A stretch of 10,872 bases of DNA from JAGKXC01 sp964554385 (GTDB lineage: Bacteria > Bacteroidota > Bacteroidia > NS11-12g > UBA955), in assembly GCA_964554385.1 (NCBI GenBank), contig CAZKOM010000080.1:1-10872 (forward strand), written 5' to 3'. Made by a program: the position numbers and the translations under genes. Below are positions 1-6,442 of the stretch, piece by piece (within the stretch, counting starts at the first letter, position 1; every line of letters starts with the position of its first letter). The notes beneath the pieces are model-generated. The model was not told the DNA's origin. It worked only from the letters and a program-made list of their open reading frames with translations, and ran no database searches.

Positions 1-461
1 TTCGTCCTGCAATTAACGTAGGTATTTCTGTATCTCGTGTAGGAGGTAATGCACAGATTAAATCCATGAAGAAAGTGGCTGGTACCTTGAAATTAGACCA
101 AGCTCAGTATCGTGAATTGGAAGCATTTGCAAAATTCGGTTCTGATTTGGATGCTGCTACTAAATCCGTATTGGAAAAAGGTTCTCGTAACGTAGAAATT
201 TTGAAGCAAGGCCAGTTTAGCCCTGTATCTGTTGAGAAGCAGGTGGCGATCATTGCCTTGGGTACTGCCAATGCGTTGCGTTCAGTTCCAGTAGACAAGA
301 TTCGCGAGTTTGAGGCCCGCCGTCGTACCGAACAGCCCTGGCTGTTTCTCGAAAATAAACATAAAGATACCTTAGAAGCTGTTCGTAAAGGCAATATTGA
401 CGACGAGGTTCGTAAAGTATTGACCGAAGCCGGTAAGGAAATTGCTAAGAACTACGCTTAA
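1..461 (+). CDS. atpA: ATP synthase F1 subunit alpha, 3' end (5'-truncated by window)
   Basis: This is the C-terminal 152 codons of the alpha subunit of F1Fo ATP synthase; the reading frame is open from base 3 and the 5' part lies outside the window. Alpha subunits carry the non-catalytic nucleotide sites of the alpha3beta3 head on the cytoplasmic side. The visible part begins with the conserved stretch RPAINVGISVSRVGG, whose Arg at codon 36-38 is the arginine finger that alpha contributes to the catalytic site of beta. Next come the conserved KKVAGTLKLDQAQYRELEAF and FGSDLD segments, then the helical C-terminal domain ending in EIAKNYA and TAA. The internal ATG at 66 is not the start, because clear alpha sequence precedes it. 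Only 16 bases separate the gene from atpG, so they are co-transcribed. No frameshift is seen. Confidence 0.97.
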   Translation, partial: RPAINVGISVSRVGGNAQIKSMKKVAGTLKLDQAQYRELEAFAKFGSDLDAATKSVLEKGSRNVEILKQGQFSPVSVEKQVAIIALGTANALRSVPVDKIREFEARRRTEQPWLFLENKHKDTLEAVRKGNIDDEVRKVLTEAGKEIAKNYA

Positions 462-477
462 TCCCCTGTTTTAATTC

Positions 478-1356
478 ATGCCAAGTCAAAAAGAGATACG
501 AGCCCGAATTTCCTCAACCATCAGCACACAGCAGATAACGAAGGCTATGAAGTTAGTTAGTGCAACGAAGTTGCGCAAAGCTTCTGAAGCAATCACTAGA
601 ATGCGTCCGTATGCTCAGAAGTTGCAAGGAATCATGGGTAATTTGCAAGAGAGTACAGAAGACCCTCGCTTGGCTGCATTTTTTGAAACCAGAGAACCAA
701 AGAAAATTGCTGTTTTTGTAGTAACCAGTGACCGTGGTCTATGCGGCGCTTTTAATGCCAACGTGGTAAAAAAGGTGCGCGCTTTGATTCAAGGGGAATA
801 TGCTGAGGCTTATAAAAATGGATCAATTACTTTCTTCTGTATCGGTAAAAAAGGTGCAGAAACATTGAAGCGTTATGGAATCGAGGTAAATACAGAGTAT
901 TCTAGTTTATCCGTGGATATTAATGCAGATAAGGTGTTCGCAGCGATTAATAATGTATTGATTCAGTACCTTGCCGGTGAGTACGATAGTGTAAGTGTGA
1001 TTTACAACAAGTTTAAAAACGCTGCTACTCAGATTTTGGTGAACGAACCATTACTTCCGATTACTGCAGATAATTCTTCGGTAAATTCAACGAGTACCGA
1101 GTATTTATTTGAACCCGGTAAAGTGGAAATTTTGTTGGATTTAATACCTCGTAGTATTAAAACACAATTTTATCGCATGTTGTTAGATTCATTGGCTTCT
1201 GAGCATGGTGCCCGAATGGTGGCCATGGATAAAGCTACGGATAACGCAGGCGAATTACTTCGTTCTTTGCGTTTGGCTTATAACCAAGCAAGACAAGCGG
1301 CCATTACTCGCGAGATTTCAGAAATTGTGGGCGGTGTAGCTGCTTTGGAAGGTTAA
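478..1356 (+). CDS. atpG: ATP synthase F1 subunit gamma
   Basis: The 292-residue product is the central rotor shaft of F1, which couples proton flow through Fo to catalysis in the alpha/beta head; the length is normal for bacterial gamma. The N-terminal helix (residues 1-50: PSQKEIRARISST, then QQITKAMKLVSATKLRKA) and the C-terminal helix (about 232-292, ending REISEIVGGVAALEG) form the family's antiparallel coiled coil. The central Rossmann-like part carries SDRGLCGAFN at 84-93, a family hallmark. The start at 478 gives the standard N-terminus. The bases before it (CCCTGTTTTAATTC) show no Shine-Dalgarno sequence, as is common in Bacteroidota. It is the last gene of its operon: an intrinsic terminator follows 25 bases after the stop, and neither atpD nor atpC comes next. 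Confidence 0.98.
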   Translation: MPSQKEIRARISSTISTQQITKAMKLVSATKLRKASEAITRMRPYAQKLQGIMGNLQESTEDPRLAAFFETREPKKIAVFVVTSDRGLCGAFNANVVKKVRALIQGEYAEAYKNGSITFFCIGKKGAETLKRYGIEVNTEYSSLSVDINADKVFAAINNVLIQYLAGEYDSVSVIYNKFKNAATQILVNEPLLPITADNSSVNSTSTEYLFEPGKVEILLDLIPRSIKTQFYRMLLDSLASEHGARMVAMDKATDNAGELLRSLRLAYNQARQAAITREISEIVGGVAALEG

Positions 1357-1381
1357 CACGAATTCTTTTACATAGAAAAGG

Positions 1382-1412
1382 GCTGGTATCGTTTGGTATC
1401 AGCTTTTTTTTT
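1382..1412 (+). terminator. Rho-independent terminator of the atp operon
   Basis: A 9-bp stem (GCTGGTATC at 1382-1390 with GGTATCAGC at 1395-1403, two G-T wobbles) closes a GTTT loop and is followed directly by nine T residues (1404-1412). It sits 25 bases after the atpG stop, the expected place for an operon end. On the opposite strand the same hairpin is followed by CC and then TTTT, so it may also act weakly as a backstop for transcription coming from the convergent spoT gene. Confidence 0.9.
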
Positions 1413-1579
1413 GCATTCCTATTTCAGTCCAACGGATTATAGATCTTCTTTTTATAGGAACCTTTCCTGGAAATATCTTTGTAATAACAACGTATCCATT
1501 GATTGTGAGACTAATAATTACAATAGTAAGACAGAAAATACCCTTACGCTAAAAGAAGATCATTTTCGTAGTTGTATGT

Positions 1580-1607
1580 TTGATTCAAACTTTTAAAAGT
1601 GAATCAA
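1580..1607. repeat. Imperfect inverted repeat 3' of spoT
   Basis: TTGATTCA (1580-1587) is the exact reverse complement of TGAATCAA (1600-1607). Between them lie an unpaired AA (1588-1589) and the perfect palindrome CTTTTAAAAG (1590-1599). The element starts 17 bases beyond the spoT stop on the minus strand. As RNA it could form a stem with an A/U-rich loop and might mark or protect the spoT transcript end. No T-run follows on either strand, so it is not a standard intrinsic terminator, and a protein-binding palindrome is an alternative. The remaining bases between the atp terminator and this repeat (1413-1579) show nothing I can name; the short open frame there starts inside the terminator hairpin and resembles no protein I know. 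Confidence 0.45.
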
Positions 1608-1623
1608 TCGTGTAATGAATAAT

Positions 1624-3852
1624 TTAAGCTAATTCTCGGTTTACTTCGATGTACTTATGTGTTGCTTTAATTTTCTCCATCAGTTGTTCCAAATGGAGTA
1701 AATCTGTTATCATTACTTTGATTTTTCCATCGAATGTTCCTCCTTCAATAGCTTCGATGTTGATACTCCGCATATCTACCTCCATATCCTTGGATATAAT
1801 GTCCGTAATTCTACTTACAATTCCCACATCATCAATACCACGAACATGCAATAATGCTTCAAACGATTTTTGGTATCCGTCGCCTCGCCAATTGGCAGCG
1901 ATTACGCGATATCCATACTGACTTAATAAACGAGTGGCATTAGGACAATTGGTACGATGGATTTTTATACCATCCCCAACCGTTACAAATCCAAAAATGG
2001 AATCACCGGGTACAGGATTGCAGCATTTAGCCAACGCATAGGGGAGTTCATAATCTTCACCAATAACAATTTCTGGTGCTTTTTTCTTTTTACTGGATGA
2101 ATTGGTGGAAGTTGATTTTTCCTGTTTTGATTTTTCTGGTTTTTTGTTTTCGAGAATTTCAAAAATGGTATGTCTATGTAATCTTACTTGCCCTTCGGCC
2201 ACACTGTGGTAAAATTCGGCAGCTACAGAATAGTGAAAATGTTTAATAAACTTTTGTAATGCAGAATCGTCCCATATCAAATTATGTTTACGGAACAGTC
2301 TTTCCATCAATAATTTGCCTTGTTTTGCTTTTTGGGTTCTTTCCGCTTTTAAGGCCTCGCGAATCTTACTTTTAGCTCTCGCTGTTTTAACTATTTCTAA
2401 CCAATCGCGTGTAACACGGTCTTTCTGTGTTGTTAGAATTTCAACAATATCTCCATTCTTTAATACATGATGTAAGGGCACGAGTTTGTTGTTTACTTTG
2501 GCTCCTAGACATCGTTTTCCTACTTCTGAATGGATGGTAAATGCAAAATCCAATGCAGTTGCCCCCGTACTTACCGCTTTAACATCTCCCTTGGGTGTGA
2601 AAATGTAAATTTCTTCACCCAATAAGCTGCTTCGAAACTCACTTACCAAATCCAACGCATTTAAGTCGTTGTTGGATAATGTTTCCTTAACGGCGTTCAA
2701 CCAATTATCGAAGGCATCATCCTGCGGTGTATTGCCTTCCTTGCTACCGGCTTTATATCTCCAATGGGCGGCAAGACCTCGTTCGGCAATATCGTCCATT
2801 CGTTTGGAGCGGATTTGAACTTCTACCCATCGGCTTTTCGGCCCCAAAACCGTAGTGTGCAGAGCACTATAACCATTGCTTTTAGGATGGCTTAACCAAT
2901 CCCGTAACCTACTACTGTGGCTTCGGTACATATCAGAAACAATGGAATAGACCTTCCAACAATCGGCTTTTTCTAAATGTAATGGTGAGTCCACAATAAC
3001 GCGAATGGCAAAAGCATCATAAACCTCTTCGAAAGGAATATTTTGCTTTTTCATTTTTTGAGCGATACTGAAAATACTCTTGGGTCTGCCTTTAATCTCT
3101 GTGATTGTTAATCCAGAATTATCTAATTCTTCTTTTAAAGGTTCGATAAATTCTCGAATATAACGTTGTCTGGAATTCTTAGTTTCCGCTAGTTTAACCG
3201 AGATATCTTTATACGTAGAAGGTTCAGTGAACTTAAAAGCCAAATCTTCTAGTTCTACTTTGATAGCATTTAAACCTAAACGGTGTGCCAACGGAGCGTA
3301 GATATACATCGTCTCCGATGCAATTTTAAGCTTAGTATTTTCGGAAACAGAACCGAGGGTCCGCATATTATGCAGACGATCACAAAGTTTAATGAGAATG
3401 ACACGGAGATCTTCACCCAACGTGAGCAACATCTTCTTGAAGTTCTCCGCTTGGATGGAGGCCTCTTTATCTACGTTTTCAAAAACCGTAGAAATTTTGG
3501 TTAATCCATCAATAATTTCAGCCACTTTGGGCCCAAACTTACGTTCGATATCCTCTAAGGTGATGTCGGTATCTTCTACCACATCATGCATCAAGGCACA
3601 AACGGCACTTGTCACTCCCAATCCAAGTTCACCCACAGCAATTTGGGCAACGGCTAATGGGTGGAAAATGTAAGGTTCTCCGCTTTTCCTGAGTGTTCCC
3701 TCGTGAGCTTTTGCGGCTAAATCAAAAGCAGCACGAACAAGTTTGATTTTTTCTTTGGGTTGATCCTTGCCTAGGCTAGTAAGAAGCTGCCGATAACGTT
3801 TCAGCAATTCGCTTCGATAAGCTTCGTACACTTCTCCCTGCAACAAGGCCAT
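1624..3852 (-). CDS. spoT: Bifunctional (p)ppGpp synthetase/hydrolase, RelA/SpoT family
   Basis: This 742-residue protein has the full long-RSH layout. An HD hydrolase domain (about 35-190) keeps the metal and substrate residues: R55 in TLRKSGEP, H64 in YIFHPLAV, H89-D90 and E93-D94 in ALMHDVVEDT, D158 and N162 in LCDRLHNMRTL. The synthetase domain (about 230-350) has GRPKS with R256, YDAFAIR with D279, GYSALHTTV, and EVQIR with E344. A TGS domain follows (about 413-475, IYIFTPKGDV), then a helical region, a Lys/Ser-rich linker (about 567-593), a Cys-rich segment (C610, C611, H632, C636) and an ACT domain (about 665-740). With both active sites intact it should make and degrade (p)ppGpp in the cytoplasm, binding ribosomes through its C-terminal half. 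Choosing spoT over relA or rel as symbol is convention, resting on the intact HD site. It starts 17 bases after the M20 peptidase stop and is probably translated from the same mRNA. Confidence 0.96.
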   Translation of the reverse strand: MALLQGEVYEAYRSELLKRYRQLLTSLGKDQPKEKIKLVRAAFDLAAKAHEGTLRKSGEPYIFHPLAVAQIAVGELGLGVTSAVCALMHDVVEDTDITLEDIERKFGPKVAEIIDGLTKISTVFENVDKEASIQAENFKKMLLTLGEDLRVILIKLCDRLHNMRTLGSVSENTKLKIASETMYIYAPLAHRLGLNAIKVELEDLAFKFTEPSTYKDISVKLAETKNSRQRYIREFIEPLKEELDNSGLTITEIKGRPKSIFSIAQKMKKQNIPFEEVYDAFAIRVIVDSPLHLEKADCWKVYSIVSDMYRSHSSRLRDWLSHPKSNGYSALHTTVLGPKSRWVEVQIRSKRMDDIAERGLAAHWRYKAGSKEGNTPQDDAFDNWLNAVKETLSNNDLNALDLVSEFRSSLLGEEIYIFTPKGDVKAVSTGATALDFAFTIHSEVGKRCLGAKVNNKLVPLHHVLKNGDIVEILTTQKDRVTRDWLEIVKTARAKSKIREALKAERTQKAKQGKLLMERLFRKHNLIWDDSALQKFIKHFHYSVAAEFYHSVAEGQVRLHRHTIFEILENKKPEKSKQEKSTSTNSSSKKKKAPEIVIGEDYELPYALAKCCNPVPGDSIFGFVTVGDGIKIHRTNCPNATRLLSQYGYRVIAANWRGDGYQKSFEALLHVRGIDDVGIVSRITDIISKDMEVDMRSINIEAIEGGTFDGKIKVMITDLLHLEQLMEKIKATHKYIEVNRELA

Positions 3853-3869
3853 ATGCTACAATAAAGGTT

Positions 3870-5237
3870 TTACTGGTTTAATGCAGCAAAATGTTTGAAG
3901 AACATTGGAATGGTTTCAATGCCTTTGTAGTAATTGAAGATTCCGTAATGTTCGTTGGGGGAGTGGATTGCATCTGAATCCAAACCAAAACCCATTAATA
4001 CCGTCTTGGTCTGCAGTTCTTTTTCAAATAATGCAACAATTGGAATACTTCCACCACCTCGTGTTGGAATTGGATCTACACCAAAGGTTTCTTTCATTGC
4101 AGCAGCAGCAGCTTTATAGGCAATGGAATCTGTTGGAGTAAGCACGGGTTCACCACCGTGGTGCGGTGTAACTTTTACTTTAACCCCTGCCGGTGCAATG
4201 CTTTCAAAATGCTTCTGAAACAATTCGGTGATTTCGTCCGATATCTGGTTGGGAACCAAACGCATGCTGATTTTAGCATATGCTTTTGAAGGCAACACAG
4301 TTTTCGCTCCTTCACCAATATATCCACCCCAAATTCCATTTACATCTAGGGTTGGTCGGATTCCCGTTCTTTCAATGGTAGTAAATCCTTTTTCTCCCAT
4401 TACGGCATCAATGTCCAAATGCTTCTTATATTCATCTTCGCTAAATGGAATTTTACCCATCGCTTCTCGGTCAGCTGCACTTACTTCGGCTACTTTATCA
4501 TAAAATCCAGGGATGGTGATGTGTCTGTTTTCATCGTGTAAACTGGCAATCATCGTACACAATGCATTGATTGGATTAGCAACAGCACCACCGTAAACGC
4601 CTGAATGTAAGTCGATTCTAGGACCTGTTACTTCTACTTCTACGTAACTTAATCCGCGCAAACCCACATCAATGGAAGGACAGTCATTTGCAATTAAAGC
4701 AGTATCTGAAATTAAAATAACATCAGCCTTTAATTTCTCTTTGTTATTGCGACAGTAGGTGCCCAAATTATTACTTCCAACTTCTTCTTCACCTTCAATC
4801 ATGAACTTAATATTACATGCCAAGGTTTGCGTCTGCATCATGGTTTCAAATGCTTTCACATGCATGAAAACCTGCCCTTTGTCGTCACATGCTCCGCGAG
4901 CATATATCTTTCCATCACGCACCGTTGGCTCAAATGGGGGAGTGTCCCACAATTCATTAGGCACACTGGGCTGCACATCGTAATGACCGTAAACCAATAC
5001 GGTTGGCAATGAAGCATCCAATATTTTTTCTCCGTAAACAATCGGGTACCCCGCTGTTTCTTCTAAAACAACGTTATCTGCCCCCGCTTTACGTAAGTGT
5101 TCTGCAACTGCTTCCGCACATTTACGAACATCTCCTGCATAAGCAGAATCCGCACTTATACTTGGAATTCGTAGAATATCAAATAGTTCGTTTAAAAAAC
5201 GGTCTTTGTTTTGTTCGATGTATTGCAAGGTTGACAT
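3870..5237 (-). CDS. M20-family metallodipeptidase (CNDP2-like)
   Basis: The 455-residue protein is a di-zinc peptidase of the M20 family, closest in motif pattern to cytosolic non-specific dipeptidase CNDP2. By motif alignment the predicted metal ligands are H85 (GHYDVQPS), bridging D118 (GACDDKG), E152, D178 (ISDTA) and H425 (AIHSPNEH). E151 in EGEEEVGS would be the catalytic base, and D87 follows H85 in the usual H-x-D. H211 in DLHSGVYGG matches the histidine that reaches into the partner active site across the dimer, and a lid/dimerisation domain occupies roughly 200-350. There is no signal peptide, so it is probably cytoplasmic and cleaves dipeptides or small peptides. The exact substrate cannot be read from sequence. 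The start at 5237 gives the typical N-terminus (IEQNKDRFLNELFDILRIPS). The gene is intact and leads into spoT. Confidence 0.93.
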   Translation of the reverse strand: MSTLQYIEQNKDRFLNELFDILRIPSISADSAYAGDVRKCAEAVAEHLRKAGADNVVLEETAGYPIVYGEKILDASLPTVLVYGHYDVQPSVPNELWDTPPFEPTVRDGKIYARGACDDKGQVFMHVKAFETMMQTQTLACNIKFMIEGEEEVGSNNLGTYCRNNKEKLKADVILISDTALIANDCPSIDVGLRGLSYVEVEVTGPRIDLHSGVYGGAVANPINALCTMIASLHDENRHITIPGFYDKVAEVSAADREAMGKIPFSEDEYKKHLDIDAVMGEKGFTTIERTGIRPTLDVNGIWGGYIGEGAKTVLPSKAYAKISMRLVPNQISDEITELFQKHFESIAPAGVKVKVTPHHGGEPVLTPTDSIAYKAAAAAMKETFGVDPIPTRGGGSIPIVALFEKELQTKTVLMGFGLDSDAIHSPNEHYGIFNYYKGIETIPMFFKHFAALNQ

Positions 5238-5269
5238 ACCCGCAATTTACAACTGAAAAATGTCAACTG

Positions 5270-5277
5270 CAACGATA
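5270..5277 (-). promoter_or_regulatory. Possible -7 promoter box for the M20 peptidase-spoT unit
   Basis: Read on the minus strand these bases are TATCGTTG, seven of eight matches to the Bacteroidota -7 consensus TAnnTTTG, and they end 32 bases before the peptidase ATG. No TTG stands at the usual 17-23 bases further upstream, so the match is weak. A hairpin-forming sequence (5277-5315) covers the place where the -33 element should be. Confidence 0.25.
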
Positions 5278-5315
5278 TTTACTTGGGGCTATGGAAGATA
5301 TTTATCCCAAGAAAT
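5277..5315. repeat. Imperfect inverted repeat upstream of the M20 peptidase
   Basis: ATTT (5277-5280) and CTTGGG (5282-5287) pair with CCCAAG (5306-5311) and AAAT (5312-5315): ten base pairs with a single unpaired A at 5281 and an 18-base loop. It lies about 40 bases before the peptidase start, upstream of its possible -7 box. No gene ends nearby on either strand, so it is not placed like a terminator; an operator-like role is an inference only. The rest of the 5238-5528 spacer shows no gene. It does hold the 8-base direct repeat CAATGTCT at 5424-5431 and 5439-5446. Confidence 0.35.
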
Positions 5316-5504
5316 TTTGGCAGTACATCATCATCCGAATAAGCACTCTGTGGATTTTATTTTAAATATGTGTTAATGGATTTTTGAATTGTACGAATAA
5401 GAGAGAGTTTAGTGCCGAAGTATCAATGTCTATAGCTGCAATGTCTTTCGTTTAACTGCGTTGAATACTCCGTAAACATTCGATGTATTGCCAGTAACTA
5501 CATG

Positions 5505-5512
5505 TATCTTTG
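5505..5512 (+). promoter_or_regulatory. Bacteroidota-type -7 promoter box for the small membrane-protein gene
   Basis: TATCTTTG matches the Bacteroidota sigma-A -7 consensus TAnnTTTG at all six fixed positions. It ends 16 bases before the ATG at 5529, which would give a leader of about 10 bases. A TTG at 5488-5490 is somewhat close (14 bases from the box) and TTCG at 5479-5482 is 22 bases away, so the -33 element is uncertain. The box lies just inside the longer possible reading frame that starts at 5502, which decides against that start. Confidence 0.6.
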
Positions 5513-5528
5513 CAGTATTAAACCTGTT

Positions 5529-5753
5529 ATGAAAACGTCTAAGGATACTGCTCAATTTCACGATACACTTCAAGCAAAACAACGCGAGATGATTCAGATT
5601 GAGAAATTCAAACAACAGGTGTTTTTGTGGGAGATTATCATCACCATCGTGTTAATAATTGCCTCCTACTTTGTTCTAAAAGCCTTCAAAACCAATAAGG
5701 ATAAGGCTGCAACAAAAAACAAAAAATACAATACCGGAGAAGCAGGACGCTAA
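5529..5753 (+). CDS. Small single-pass membrane protein of unknown function (74 aa)
   Basis: I do not recognise a family. The 74-residue product has a polar N-terminal segment rich in Gln, Lys and Glu (residues 1-30, plausibly an amphipathic or coiled-coil helix), one strong hydrophobic helix (about 31-52, FLWEIIITIVLIIASYFVL), and a Lys-rich tail (about 53-74). The positive tail suggests a cytoplasmic C-terminus. An in-frame ATG at 5502 would add nine residues, but the -7 box at 5505-5512 lies inside that extension, so a transcript from this promoter would lack it; the second ATG is preferred. The gene is divergent from the peptidase gene and its TAA overlaps the TAG of convergent scoB. Support for it being real is the good promoter box, the classic membrane helix and the full use of the gap. 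Without homologs this remains a prediction. Confidence 0.68.
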   Translation: MKTSKDTAQFHDTLQAKQREMIQIEKFKQQVFLWEIIITIVLIIASYFVLKAFKTNKDKAATKNKKYNTGEAGR

Positions 5754-6403
5754 ATTTCCACAACGGGAATTTCCCCTTCAACCACCAATCTTCCTAGTGT
5801 TTTAGCCTTAACTTCCTCTACGGTAACACCAGGAGCAATTTCTCTTAATTCAAACCCTCTTTCGGTAATCTCAAAAACACCCAATTCGGTTACTACTTTT
5901 TTAACGCATTTTAACCCCGTGATGGGCAAAGTACAAGAGGGAAGGAGTTTGCTTTCGCCCGCTTTATTTACATGCTGCATGGCTACAATGATATTTTTGG
6001 CCGATGCCACTAAATCCATAGCACCTCCCATTCCTTTAACCATTTTACCTGGAATTTTCCAATTTGCAATGTCTCCAGAATCGCTCACTTCCATCGCCCC
6101 CAATACCGTTAAATCTACCTTACCTGCCCGAATCATTCCAAAACTAGTGGCGCTATCAAATAAACTAGCACCCTTGGTCATAGTAATCGTTTGTTTTCCA
6201 GCATTTATCAAATCGGCATCTTCCTCGCCCTCCCAAGGGAAAGGCCCCATGCCTAATAAACCATTTTCTGACTGCAAAACAACCTCAACACTTTCGGGGA
6301 TATAATTAGCAACTAGGGTAGGAATTCCGATACCCAAGTTAACATAGTAACCATCCTGAAGTTCGCGCGCAATCCTTTTTGCAATACCAAATTTATCAAG
6401 CAT
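5750..6403 (-). CDS. scoB: 3-oxoacid CoA-transferase, subunit B
   Basis: The 217-residue protein is the B subunit of a family I CoA-transferase, most like succinyl-CoA:3-ketoacid (acetoacetate) CoA-transferase. That enzyme moves CoA between succinyl-CoA and acetoacetate in the cytoplasm through a glutamyl-CoA thioester. The SENG motif (S45-E46-N47-G48 in LQSENGLLG) supplies the catalytic Glu. GIGIPTLVANYIP at 25-37, GGAMDL, and the tail with PITGLKCVKKVVTELGVFEIT are typical, and the length is normal for a separate B subunit. The A subunit that completes the enzyme is not in this window, although it often lies next to scoB; the neighbour upstream is a multiheme cytochrome, 39 bases away. Acetate or butyrate CoA-transferase specificity is possible. 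The stop overlaps the convergent small gene by four bases with no terminator between them. Confidence 0.94.
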   Translation of the reverse strand: MLDKFGIAKRIARELQDGYYVNLGIGIPTLVANYIPESVEVVLQSENGLLGMGPFPWEGEEDADLINAGKQTITMTKGASLFDSATSFGMIRAGKVDLTVLGAMEVSDSGDIANWKIPGKMVKGMGGAMDLVASAKNIIVAMQHVNKAGESKLLPSCTLPITGLKCVKKVVTELGVFEITERGFELREIAPGVTVEEVKAKTLGRLVVEGEIPVVEI

Positions 6404-6408
6404 AATAG

Positions 6409-6416
6409 CAAAATTA
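6409..6416 (-). promoter_or_regulatory. Candidate -7 promoter box for scoB (near-leaderless)
   Basis: On the minus strand the bases read TAATTTTG, matching TAnnTTTG at every fixed position, and end only five bases before the scoB ATG. If it is used, transcription would begin at or within a few bases of the start codon, giving a leaderless or nearly leaderless mRNA. No clear TTG appears at the expected upstream distance. In such an A/T-rich gap a chance match is possible, and scoB could simply be read through from the cytochrome gene. Confidence 0.4.
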
Positions 6417-6442
6417 CAACATCAGTCCCATTCTTGCCCTAT

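Noticed and set aside
66..461. A complete 131-residue gene starting at ATG 66
   Set aside because: Conserved alpha-subunit sequence including the arginine finger precedes this Met in frame, so it is an internal codon of truncated atpA.
1393..1596. 67-codon plus-strand open frame after atpG
   Set aside because: It begins inside the terminator hairpin, runs through the T-tract, has no protein-like features and no upstream promoter box.
5003..5365. 120-codon plus-strand open frame antisense to the peptidase and extending into the spacer
   Set aside because: Most of it is the mirror of a well-supported M20 gene, and the part in the spacer shows no recognisable domain or start signals.
5919..6305. 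128-codon plus-strand open frame antisense to scoB
   Set aside because: The minus-strand frame carries the clear SENG-motif CoA-transferase; the opposite frame is a composition shadow.
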